A stretch of DNA of 12,472 bases. Origin: Betaproteobacteria bacterium. Its GTDB lineage: Bacteria > Pseudomonadota > Gammaproteobacteria > Burkholderiales > SG8-41. Position numbers and translations under genes: made by a program. The stretch covers positions 1-12,472 of the forward strand of contig JAHFRO010000065.1 of NCBI GenBank assembly GCA_023266245.1, read 5' to 3'. The notes beneath the pieces are model-generated. The model was not told the DNA's origin. It saw only the letters and a list, made by a program, of their open reading frames with translations, and did not search any database. Shown one piece after another: positions 1 through 5,986 of this stretch; position 1 is the stretch's first letter; every line of letters starts with the position of its first letter.

Positions 1-1
1 C

Positions 2-286
2 GGCGTGGACTCGCTTGATGCGGCGCTGAAGAAGCTCGAGCCGTTCCGTCTCGACGGCGTGATGCAGAAGATGCGCTGCCCGTTCCTCCTCGTGCACGGG
101 GCGGACGACGAGCAGATCCCACTCGCAGACGCGCAAAAGCAGTTCGACGCCTGCGGCTCGAAGGACAAGACATTCCGTGTCTTCACCGCCGAGGAAGGCG
201 GCGCCCAGCACTGCCAGCGCGACTACCTCACGCTGGTGGTGGCGATCATGTGGGACTGGTTCGAGGACAAGCTGGTCCGCGCCTGA
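2..286 (+). CDS. alpha/beta hydrolase, C-terminal part (5' end outside window)
   Basis: The reading frame is open from the left edge to TGA at 284-286, so this is the last ~94 residues of a longer protein; the GTG at position 5 is only an internal codon. Visible are the late strand of an alpha/beta hydrolase followed by the catalytic acid loop (FLLVHGADDEQIP) and, about 40 residues later, the catalytic-histidine segment (EEGGAQHCQRD), ending in a helix with MWDWFEDKL. The EEGGxxHC segment resembles the FrsA/DUF1100 and 2,6-dihydroxypseudooxynicotine-hydrolase-like branch, which cleaves C-C or ester bonds; the nucleophile elbow is outside the window, so the substrate is inferred only. The gene points toward the minus-strand molybdenum hydroxylase genes. 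Family assignment is fairly secure; the exact reaction is not. Confidence 0.8.
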   Translation, partial: GVDSLDAALKKLEPFRLDGVMQKMRCPFLLVHGADDEQIPLADAQKQFDACGSKDKTFRVFTAEEGGAQHCQRDYLTLVVAIMWDWFEDKLVRA

Positions 287-461
287 CGGCGATCAAAAGC
301 AATCGAGCCGCCGATGAACGCCGATTGAAACCCAAAGCTCTCACCGCGGAGCAACGCGGAGGACGCGGAGGAAAACCGAAAAATAATGAAACCGCAGATG
401 AACGTAGATAAACGCGGATAAAAACTAAGGTGGACCTTCGACTCACGAATCACGATTTACG
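287..461. repeat. Intergenic cluster of short degenerate repeats (families A, B, A', C)
   Basis: No convincing gene lies here. The spacer is a row of short repeats found again elsewhere in the window. Family A (CCGCCGATGAACGCCGAT type) is at 307-330, with a variant at 388-425 (CCGCAGATGAACGTAGATA). Family B, built of GCGGAG/ACGCGGAGG units and opening with CTCACCGCGG, is at 340-375. Family C (GACTCACGAATCACGATTTA) is at 440-461. Matching copies are at 1091-1232, 7152-7343 and 8295-8412. From memory, similar text recurs between genes in many environmental proteobacterial genomes; its function is unknown. Confidence 0.7.
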
Positions 462-489
462 TGGTTAAGACCAGTCACGCCTTCGCAAG

Positions 490-648
490 ATGAGCAACCT
501 GCTGCGGCGCTGCCACGAGTGCGGCCAACCGCTCGGCCAGAAGGACCTGTTCTGCCCGCGCTGCGGCGCGAAGCAGCGGCGGGAAAAGCTGCGCCGCCTC
601 AGCGCTTGCCGCCGCGCAGCAGTTTCGCGCTGCGCTTCACGGCCTTGA
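490..648 (+). CDS. Possible small zinc-ribbon protein (52 aa)
   Basis: An ATG at 490 opens a 52-codon frame ending in TGA at 646-648. Residues 8-25 read CHECGQPLGQKDLFCPRC, two CxxC knuckles (C8/C11 and C22/C25) spaced as in a zinc ribbon, followed by a basic stretch (GAKQRREKLRRL). Third codon positions in the ribbon part are almost all G or C, as in real genes here. Against it: no clear ribosome binding site precedes the ATG, and the last ~16 codons (599-648) lie antisense to the 3' end of the iron-sulfur subunit gene. It may be a genuine small protein, the relic of a longer one, or chance. A zinc-binding role is inferred from the cysteines only. Confidence 0.4.
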   Translation: MSNLLRRCHECGQPLGQKDLFCPRCGAKQRREKLRRLSACRRAAVSRCASRP

Positions 649-1075
649 CGATGTTGATGTAGCCGGTGCAGCGGCAGAGGTTGCCCTCGAGCCCGTGGAT
701 GATCTCCTCCTCGGTCGGGTTGGGCTGGTCCTTCAGCAGTCCCACCGTCGCCATGATCATGCCCGGCGTGCAGAAGCCGCACTGCAGGCCGTGGCACTCG
801 GAGAAAGCGCGCTGGACGGGGTGGAGCTTCCCGTTCTTCGCCAGGCCCTCGATGGTCAGCACTTCCGCGCCGTTCGCCTGGATCGCGAGCATGGAACACG
901 ATTTCACCGCCCGCCCGTTCACGTGCACCGTGCAGCAGCCGCACTGGCTGGTGTCGCAGCCCACGTGCGTGCCGGTGAGGCCCAGCTCCTCGCGCAGGAA
1001 ATTGGCGAGCAGCGTGCGGTCTTCGACGTTGCGGGCGTGCCTGACGCCGTTCACCTTGATCTCGACTTTGGCCAT
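599..1075 (-). CDS. Molybdenum hydroxylase small subunit, 2x[2Fe-2S] (CoxS-like)
   Basis: A 158-residue iron-sulfur subunit of the xanthine oxidase/CO dehydrogenase family, passing electrons from the molybdenum centre to the FAD subunit in the cytoplasm. The N-terminal plant-ferredoxin-type cluster uses C40, C45, C48 and C60 (GCDTSQCGCCTVHVNG). The C-terminal cluster uses C99, C102, C134 and C136 (QCGFCTPGMIMA and NLCRCTGY). All eight expected ligands are present, and the length is normal for the family. The start is supported by AGGAAAG 6-7 bases upstream of the ATG at 1075. It is the last gene of the large-medium-small set, separated from the medium subunit by 165 bases of repeats, so it may depend on its own promoter or on read-through. 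Its 3' end overlaps the possible zinc-ribbon frame on the other strand. Confidence 0.95.
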   Translation of the reverse strand: MAKVEIKVNGVRHARNVEDRTLLANFLREELGLTGTHVGCDTSQCGCCTVHVNGRAVKSCSMLAIQANGAEVLTIEGLAKNGKLHPVQRAFSECHGLQCGFCTPGMIMATVGLLKDQPNPTEEEIIHGLEGNLCRCTGYINIVKAVKRSAKLLRGGKR

Positions 1076-1090
1076 GTTCTTTCCTGGAGG

Positions 1091-1232
1091 TGATTCGTGA
1101 ATCGTGATTCGTGATTCGACTATTCGGAGTTTTTCTCTGCGTCCTCTGCGCCCTCTGCGGTGAGAGGTGGTCGTTCTTGACTCAATTCTGTTTGGTTTCC
1201 TTGGCGTCCTTGGCGTCCTTGGCGGTGAGAGC
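1091..1232. repeat. Repeats between medium and small hydroxylase subunit genes (families C, B', B'')
   Basis: Family C occurs at 1091-1120 as repeated GTGATTC/GTGAATC units ending in GATTCGAC. Family B in inverted orientation is at 1131-1168 (CTCTGCGTCCTCTGCG, then CTCTGCGGTGAGAGG). A second version at 1191-1232 has CTTGGCGTC tandem units ending GGCGGTGAGAG. The block sits inside what would otherwise be a tight operon; no gene is visible in it. Confidence 0.65.
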
Positions 1233-1240
1233 TTGTGGTG

Positions 1241-2047
1241 TTAACGGCCGCGGGCCGCAAGTTTCGCGACCGCGCGCTTCGCCATCACGCGAACCAGGTT
1301 TGCCCGGTAGGCACGATCGACGTGGATGTCCTCGTTGAAGTCGTCCACCTTGAGCGCGGCGCCATCGAGCGCTGCGGGCTTCAGGCTCTTCGCCAGCGCG
1401 GTTTCCGCTGCCTTCCAGCGGAACACGCCGGGCCCCGCCCCGGTCACCGCCACCCGCACGCCCTGCGCCGTTACCACGACGAACACGCCCGCCATCGCGT
1501 AACCCGAAGCCGGGTGATGAAACTTGGCGTAGGCGGCGCGCTTCGGAACCGGGAAGACGATGCGCTTGATGATTTCGCCTTCTTCCAGCGCGGTCGCGAA
1601 CATGCCCCGGAAGAAATCATCTGCGGCTATTTCACGCTTCGTGGTGACGACGGTCGCGCTTAAGCCCAGCACCGCGGCGGGATAGTCAGCGGCCGGATCG
1701 TTGTTCGCCACCGATCCTCCCAGGGTGCCCAGGTTGCGCACCTGCGGGTCGCCGATCAGCCCCGCCAGTTCGGCAAGCGCCGGGATCGCTTTCTTCACCG
1801 CCGCTGAGATGGCGACATCATGATGCCTGGTCGCCGCGCCGATCGCGAGTTTCCCGTCCTTCACTTCGATGCCGCGCAGCTCGCGCAGCTGCGCAATGTC
1901 CACCAGGTGCGAATGCCGGGCGAGCCGCTGCTTGAGCGTCGGCACCAGCGTCATCCCGCCAGCGAGGAGCTTCGCTTCCGGGTGCGAGGCGAGAAACTTC
2001 GCGGCTTCCGCGAGGGACTTCGGCCGCACGTAGTTGAGCGCGTACAT
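1241..2047 (-). CDS. Molybdenum hydroxylase medium subunit, FAD-binding (CoxM-like)
   Basis: A 268-residue FAD-binding subunit that takes electrons from the [2Fe-2S] subunit and passes them to an acceptor. Both FAD signatures of the CO dehydrogenase/xanthine dehydrogenase medium-subunit family are clear: AGGMTLVPTLK at about residues 29-39 and TLGGSVANNDPAAD at 108-121. The second half matches the usual CO_deh_flav_C domain, and the length is slightly under typical. I chose the ATG at 2047 because it overlaps the TGA of the large subunit by one base (TGATG), indicating translational coupling, with a GGGGAAG-like ribosome binding site just upstream and MYALNYVRPKSLAEA as a typical family N-terminus. 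The frame stays open further upstream only as a shadow of the large-subunit gene. Confidence 0.95.
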   Translation of the reverse strand: MYALNYVRPKSLAEAAKFLASHPEAKLLAGGMTLVPTLKQRLARHSHLVDIAQLRELRGIEVKDGKLAIGAATRHHDVAISAAVKKAIPALAELAGLIGDPQVRNLGTLGGSVANNDPAADYPAAVLGLSATVVTTKREIAADDFFRGMFATALEEGEIIKRIVFPVPKRAAYAKFHHPASGYAMAGVFVVVTAQGVRVAVTGAGPGVFRWKAAETALAKSLKPAALDGAALKVDDFNEDIHVDRAYRANLVRVMAKRAVAKLAARGR

Positions 2048-4344
2048 CAGTTCTTCCCCTTCTTCGCCGACTGGATCGCGTGCCACAGCTTCGCCGGGGT
2101 CAGCGGCATGTCGAGGTGCTGCGCGCCCAGCGGCCGCAGCGCGTCCACCACCGCGTTGGCGAGCGCCGCGAGCGAGGCGGTGCAGCCCGATTCGCCCACG
2201 CCCTTCGCCCCCAGCGCGTTGTTGGCGCTCGGCAGCGGGTGGTCCTCGACGTTGATCGCGCGCAGCAGGCCCGCGCGCGGCATGCAGTAGTCCATGAAGC
2301 TGCCGGTCAAGAGCTGCCCGGTATCGCGGTCGTACACCACCTTCTCGCAGAATATCTGCCCGGCGCCCTGCGTCACCGCGCCGTGCACCTGCCCTTCGAC
2401 CACGGCGTGGTTGACGACGTTGCCGGCGTCGTCCACCGCGTTGTAGGAGACAACGCGCGTCGTGCCGGTCTCGGGTTCGATCTCCACTTCCGCGACGTGG
2501 CAGCCGTTGGGGAAGGTCGAGCCGACGGTTGCCTCGGCCATCACGCTGAGCGGCTGCTTTTTCGCGAGCTCGGCGAGCCCGATCTTCTTCTTCGATCCGC
2601 GCGCCTGGAACGCACCGTGCGCGTATTCGACCTGCGAGGGCTCGACCTGGAGCTCCTGCGCGGCCAGCGACCTGCCCTGATCGATCAGCTTCTGCGCGGC
2701 GAGCTTGCATACGCTGCCCGCGCCCACCAGCGAGCGCGAGCCCCCGGTATGGTTGCCGATCAATCCCTTGCTCTGGACGCTCTCGCGCAGCCGCACCCGC
2801 TCGAGCGGAAGCCCCAGCGTGTCCGCGACGACCATGGCGAAAGTCGTCTCATGGCCCTGGCCCGATGATTGGGCGACGGTATAGGCCGTGACGGTCCCGT
2901 CGGCGCTGCATTCGAGCGTGATCTGGTCCTTGGGGAAAAGCCCCGCTCCGGTGTTCTCGATCACGGTGGAAATGCCGATGCCGCGGAGCTTGCCCTTCTT
3001 CTGCGATTGCGCGCGCCGCTTCGCAAAGCCCTTCCAGTCGGCGACCTTCAGGGCCTTTTCCAGTACGCCCCGCAGGTCGGCGTTCTCGTAGGTGGAGCCC
3101 GTCGGCGTCTTGTACGGGAACGCTTCGCGCGGGATGAAATTGCGGCGCCGGAGCTCCGCCGCGTCCATCTTGAGCTCGGCCGCCGCCTGGCTCACCAGCC
3201 GCTCGATCACGTAAGCGATGTCGGGGCGCCCCGCGCCGCGGTAGGCGGCGACCGGCACGGTGTTGGTGAACGCCAGCCGGAAGCGGCCATAGAGCGCGGG
3301 GATGCGGTACACCCCCGTCATGCAGGCGGAGGGGTTGCGCGTGTGGCTCGCCGAGCCGGTCGCCGACAGATAGCCGCCCATGTCGGCGATCCAGTCGAGC
3401 CGCAGGCCGAGGAATTTCCCGTCGCGATCAAGCGCGAGTTCGCCCTGGATGGTGTTCGCGCGCCCATGGGTGTCGCTCATGAAGCCTTCCGAGCGCGTCG
3501 AGACCCACTTGACGGGCTTGCCGAGCTCCTTCGAGGCGAGCATCAGCATGCAGTACTCCGGGTAGGCGGCGCTGCGCTGCCCGAAGCTGCCGCCCACGTC
3601 CTGCGCGTGGATCACGAGCTTGTCCTCGGGCACGTCGGTCGCGAACGAGAGCTGCTTGCGCATCATGTTGATGCCCTGGATACAGACGTACACGTGGTAG
3701 CTCTCGTCCTTCGGTTCGTATTGCACCATACAGGCGCGCAGCTCCAGCGGGCTGGGCGCAACGCGCGACACTTCGAGCCTGAGCTTGGTCACGTGCGCCG
3801 CGTTCTGGAACGCCGCTTTCACCGCCTCCTCGTTGCCCGACTCGTAGTCGAAGGGGAGATTGCCGGGCACGTCGTCGTGCAGCTGCGGCGCGCCGGGAGC
3901 AAGCGCCTCCTCGACCGACACCACCGCCGGCAGATCGCGGTACTCGACTTCCACCAGCTCGGCCGCGTCCTGCGCCGCGGCGGCAGAGTCCGCAATCACC
4001 ATCGCCACCGCGTCGCCGACGTGACGCACTCTGCCTGCCGCCAGCGACGGGCGCGCGGGCTTCTTGATGGGCTGGCCGCCGCGCCCGGGATAGTTCACGA
4101 TCACGAAGAACTTGGTGTAGCCGGCGCGCACCGCGTCCTCGCCGGTGAACACGCGCTTCACGCCGAGATGCTTGAGTGCCCGCTCGACTTTCAGCGAGAC
4201 GATCTCGGCGTGCGCCCGGTCGGAGCGCACGAACCAGGCATAGAGCTGGCCCGGCAGGTTCCAGTCGGCGGCGTACTTGCCGGTCCCGGTGATCAGGCGG
4301 AAGTCTTCTACCCTGTTGCTGTGATGCGACGCGTGCGGTTCCAC
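2047..4344 (-). CDS. Molybdenum hydroxylase large subunit, form II CoxL-like (xanthine dehydrogenase family)
   Basis: The catalytic molybdopterin-cytosine-dinucleotide subunit, 765 residues from the chosen start. Early sequence RVEDFRLITGTGKYAADW is the usual N-terminal motif. Substrate-binding signatures include GGSFGQR and the active-site loop AYRGAGR at residues 367-373. AYRGAGR marks form II enzymes; form I CO dehydrogenases have AYXCSFR. The catalytic glutamate is in AKGVGESG (E718). The substrate is therefore probably an N-heterocycle or aromatic rather than CO, but is not readable from sequence. The start is uncertain: the frame runs open to an ATG at 4509, but those extra 55 codons run through the inverted-repeat element and do not look like the family. 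GTG at 4344 gives a normal N-terminus but only a weak ribosome binding site. The gene is coupled to the medium subunit by a TGATG overlap. Confidence 0.92.
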   Translation of the reverse strand: MEPHASHHSNRVEDFRLITGTGKYAADWNLPGQLYAWFVRSDRAHAEIVSLKVERALKHLGVKRVFTGEDAVRAGYTKFFVIVNYPGRGGQPIKKPARPSLAAGRVRHVGDAVAMVIADSAAAAQDAAELVEVEYRDLPAVVSVEEALAPGAPQLHDDVPGNLPFDYESGNEEAVKAAFQNAAHVTKLRLEVSRVAPSPLELRACMVQYEPKDESYHVYVCIQGINMMRKQLSFATDVPEDKLVIHAQDVGGSFGQRSAAYPEYCMLMLASKELGKPVKWVSTRSEGFMSDTHGRANTIQGELALDRDGKFLGLRLDWIADMGGYLSATGSASHTRNPSACMTGVYRIPALYGRFRLAFTNTVPVAAYRGAGRPDIAYVIERLVSQAAAELKMDAAELRRRNFIPREAFPYKTPTGSTYENADLRGVLEKALKVADWKGFAKRRAQSQKKGKLRGIGISTVIENTGAGLFPKDQITLECSADGTVTAYTVAQSSGQGHETTFAMVVADTLGLPLERVRLRESVQSKGLIGNHTGGSRSLVGAGSVCKLAAQKLIDQGRSLAAQELQVEPSQVEYAHGAFQARGSKKKIGLAELAKKQPLSVMAEATVGSTFPNGCHVAEVEIEPETGTTRVVSYNAVDDAGNVVNHAVVEGQVHGAVTQGAGQIFCEKVVYDRDTGQLLTGSFMDYCMPRAGLLRAINVEDHPLPSANNALGAKGVGESGCTASLAALANAVVDALRPLGAQHLDMPLTPAKLWHAIQSAKKGKN

Positions 4345-4368
4345 GATGGCGGTGTCCGGGAAAGTCCG

Positions 4369-4395
4369 TGTGTTGGAATTAGAGCCTCTAACACA
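4369..4395. promoter_or_regulatory. Palindrome TGTGTTGGA-9 nt-TCTAACACA upstream of the large subunit
   Basis: An inverted repeat with 8 of 9 positions matching sits 25 bases upstream of the chosen GTG start. Its right half is also the outer end of the left inverted repeat of the neighbouring element, and a third copy (TGTGTTAGA) is at 4636-4644. It could be an operator or simply part of the element's terminus; the sequence does not decide between these. Confidence 0.3.
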
Positions 4396-4650
4396 GTGAA
4401 ACACGCGTGCGTTGCTGCCAGAATTGGTGATGGCGCGACGCTTGCCGCAGGCAATAGCTCGGACTATTGTCAAGGCAAGCAACAATGCCAGCGCCGATTC
4501 TGGCTGCAACCCTTAAGGGCTGGCGCGAATTTTGGCCCATGGCTTTGTCGCAAGTCCCTTGCTTAGGAATGACTAAGCGGCGGGCCTTACTTCGCGCCCT
4601 GAGCCAAAATCGTGCCAGCGCATCGTGCGTTTCATTGTGTTAGAGGCTCT
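4381..4650. mobile_element. 270-base non-coding element with 22-base terminal inverted repeats (MITE-like or structured RNA)
   Basis: The left end (4381-4402, starting AGAGCCTCTAACACAG) is the reverse complement of the right end (4629-4650) at 21 of 22 positions. Inside are further nested stems. TTGCTGCCAGAAT at 4412-4424 pairs with ATTCTGGCTGCAA near 4497-4509, enclosing a hairpin at 4441-4480 (CTTGCC and CAATAG paired with CTATTG and GGCAAG). GCTGGCGCGAATTTTGG near 4519-4535 pairs with CCAAAATCGTGCCAGC near 4604-4619, enclosing GCTTAG-6 nt-CTAAGC at 4561-4578. No transposase is encoded and I see no clear target-site duplication. The architecture fits a non-autonomous transposable element, but a multi-branched structured RNA is an equally fair reading. 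Confidence 0.6.
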
Positions 4651-4722
4651 TGGGGCGCGACTACCCCTGTTACTTTTTTTCTGACGCCTGAATCTCGAGC
4701 GCTTGAGGCTGCGAAGCGACGG

Positions 4723-4728
4723 ATTATA
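4723..4728 (-). promoter_or_regulatory. Candidate -10 box (TATAAT) pointing toward the element and the hydroxylase operon
   Basis: On the minus strand the sequence reads GTATATAATCC, a perfect TATAAT in otherwise GC-rich surroundings. No good -35 is present 16-18 bases upstream. If active, it would transcribe through the inverted-repeat element into the large-subunit gene, giving a leader of roughly 370 bases. The region 4651-4821 otherwise holds a run of seven T near 4674-4681 and no gene that I can support. Confidence 0.3.
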
Positions 4729-4790
4729 TACCGTGTCCCCGCTTCACGGGTTCACCGCCGCCGCCGTTTTATGAGGAAAGTACACATAAT

Positions 4791-4817
4791 GGACTCGGCG
4801 CGGCCACGCGCCGATCC
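4791..4817 (-). terminator. Strong hairpin just after the Bug receptor gene, possible terminator
   Basis: An 11-bp stem (TCGGCGCG pairing with CGCGCCGA, extended by GGA/TCC past one bulged C) with a GCCA loop lies 4 bases beyond the stop codon of the minus-strand receptor gene. There is no real T-tract after it in that direction (CATTATGTG), so it may stabilise the mRNA end rather than terminate efficiently. Confidence 0.45.
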
Positions 4818-4821
4818 ATGC

Positions 4822-5790
4822 TCACTCTCCCTTGATGCCGGCCGCCTTGATCAGCCTGCCGTACTTGGCATAATCCTCGCGTAGCCGCACCGCGAGCTGC
4901 TCGGGCGTGGTGGTCACGACCTCCATGCCCAGGCTCGACCACAGCTGGCGGACTTCCGGGGTGCCGAGGATCCCGACGATGGCGGCGTTGAGCCGGTCTA
5001 TGATTTCCCGCGGCGTGCCGGCGGGCGCGACCACGCAGTGCCCGCCCGCGATCTCGAAGCCGCGCAGGCCCGATTCATCCAGGGTCGGCACTTCCGGCAG
5101 CAGCGATTCGCGCTTGAGTCCCGTCACCGCCATCGCGCGCAGCTTGCCCGCCTTGATGTGGCTCTGCACGAGCGAGAGACCGATGAACGTCATGTCCACG
5201 CGGCCCGCCAGCACGTCGATCACCACGGAGGGGGTGCCCTTGAACGGCACGTGAACGATGTCCACGCGCGCCATGCTCCGGAACATCTCGCCGGCGAGGT
5301 GAAAGCCGCTGCCGACGCCCGAAGAGGCGTAGATCATCGCGCCCGGCTTCGAGCGGGCGAGCGCGATCAGCTCTTTCACGCTCTTTGCGGGTACCGACGG
5401 ATGAACCACGAGCACGTGATGAAATACGCTGATCTGAGTGATCGGCGCGAAATCCCTGAACACGTCGTACGGCAGCTTGCGGTTGAGGTGCGGATTGACG
5501 ACGAGGAAGGAGTTCGGCGACACCAGCAGCGTGTAGCCGTCCGGCTGTGCCCTGGCGACGATCTCGTTCGCGATGATCCCGGTTGCGCCGGCGCGGTTGT
5601 CCACCAGCACCTGCTGGCCGAGCATCTCGGAAAGCCGCTGTGCGATGGGGCGCGCGAGGATGTCGGCGATGCTGCCGGCGGGCGAGCCGACGAGGATGCG
5701 TACCGGCTTGCTCGGGTAGGCCTGGGTGAACGCGGACTGCGCAAAAAGGGCGCAGCACAGCCAGACCACGATTCCTGCGGTTGAACGCAT
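4822..5790 (-). CDS. Bug-family tripartite tricarboxylate transporter substrate-binding protein
   Basis: A 322-residue periplasmic solute receptor. The N-terminus MRSTAGIVVWLCCALFAQSA is a signal peptide, likely cut after FTQA (about residue 24), followed at once by the family opening YPSKPVRILVG. Typical Bug signatures follow: PAGSIADILARPIAQ, LVDNRAGATG, ARAQPDGYTLLVSPNS, PYDVFRDFAPIT, VPFKGTPSVVIDVLAGRVDM, and the end segment AGTPREIIDRLN. Such proteins bind carboxylates or related compounds for TctAB-type carriers; the ligand is unknown. The start at 5790 is chosen over more upstream ATGs because it is followed by the signal peptide and preceded by AGGTGGA five bases away. No carrier (tctA/tctB) genes are nearby, as usual for orphan Bug genes in Burkholderiales. 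It is divergent from the metC-like gene across 196 bases. Confidence 0.93.
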   Translation of the reverse strand: MRSTAGIVVWLCCALFAQSAFTQAYPSKPVRILVGSPAGSIADILARPIAQRLSEMLGQQVLVDNRAGATGIIANEIVARAQPDGYTLLVSPNSFLVVNPHLNRKLPYDVFRDFAPITQISVFHHVLVVHPSVPAKSVKELIALARSKPGAMIYASSGVGSGFHLAGEMFRSMARVDIVHVPFKGTPSVVIDVLAGRVDMTFIGLSLVQSHIKAGKLRAMAVTGLKRESLLPEVPTLDESGLRGFEIAGGHCVVAPAGTPREIIDRLNAAIVGILGTPEVRQLWSSLGMEVVTTTPEQLAVRLREDYAKYGRLIKAAGIKGE

Positions 5791-5824
5791 GTTCCACCTA
5801 GACGATACGTTGTTAGAACGACGA

Positions 5825-5866
5825 GCGAGTTGAGCGGCATCGCTCGCGATGTCCGCTCGAACTCGC
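5825..5866. promoter_or_regulatory. Imperfect inverted repeat in the divergent Bug/metC promoter region
   Basis: GCGAGTTGAGCGG at 5825-5837 is matched by CCGCTCGAACTCGC at 5853-5866, the reverse complement apart from one inserted base, with a 15-base spacer. It lies between two divergently transcribed genes, where an operator would be expected. No regulator gene is adjacent, and a chance GC-rich hairpin is possible. Confidence 0.3.
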
Positions 5867-5986
5867 GCCCGGAAAGTATGGGGCAAGCCGTGCGCGCCGG
5901 CAACGCGCCGGCCCGCAGGTTGCGCCTGCATGTAGCGCCGCGCAAAATAGCCCGCACACCCACAACGCGAACCCTCCGATTGCCCC

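Noticed and set aside
2047..4344. True (form I) aerobic CO dehydrogenase
   Set aside because: The active-site loop is AYRGAGR, not the form I AYXCSFR.
2080..4566. Long open frames on the plus strand opposite the molybdenum hydroxylase genes
   Set aside because: They are antisense shadows caused by high third-position GC; their translations are arginine/histidine-rich with no domain, while the minus strand carries clear cofactor motifs.
4651..4690. Plus-strand terminator GGGG-8 nt-CCCC followed by a run of T
   Set aside because: The stem is only 4 bp and separated from the T-run by 6 bases; no plus-strand gene precedes it unless the element is transcribed.
4612..4884. 90-codon plus-strand frame starting inside the 270-base element
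   Set aside because: It runs across the element end and into antisense of the Bug receptor; no domain, and its N-terminus is inverted-repeat sequence.
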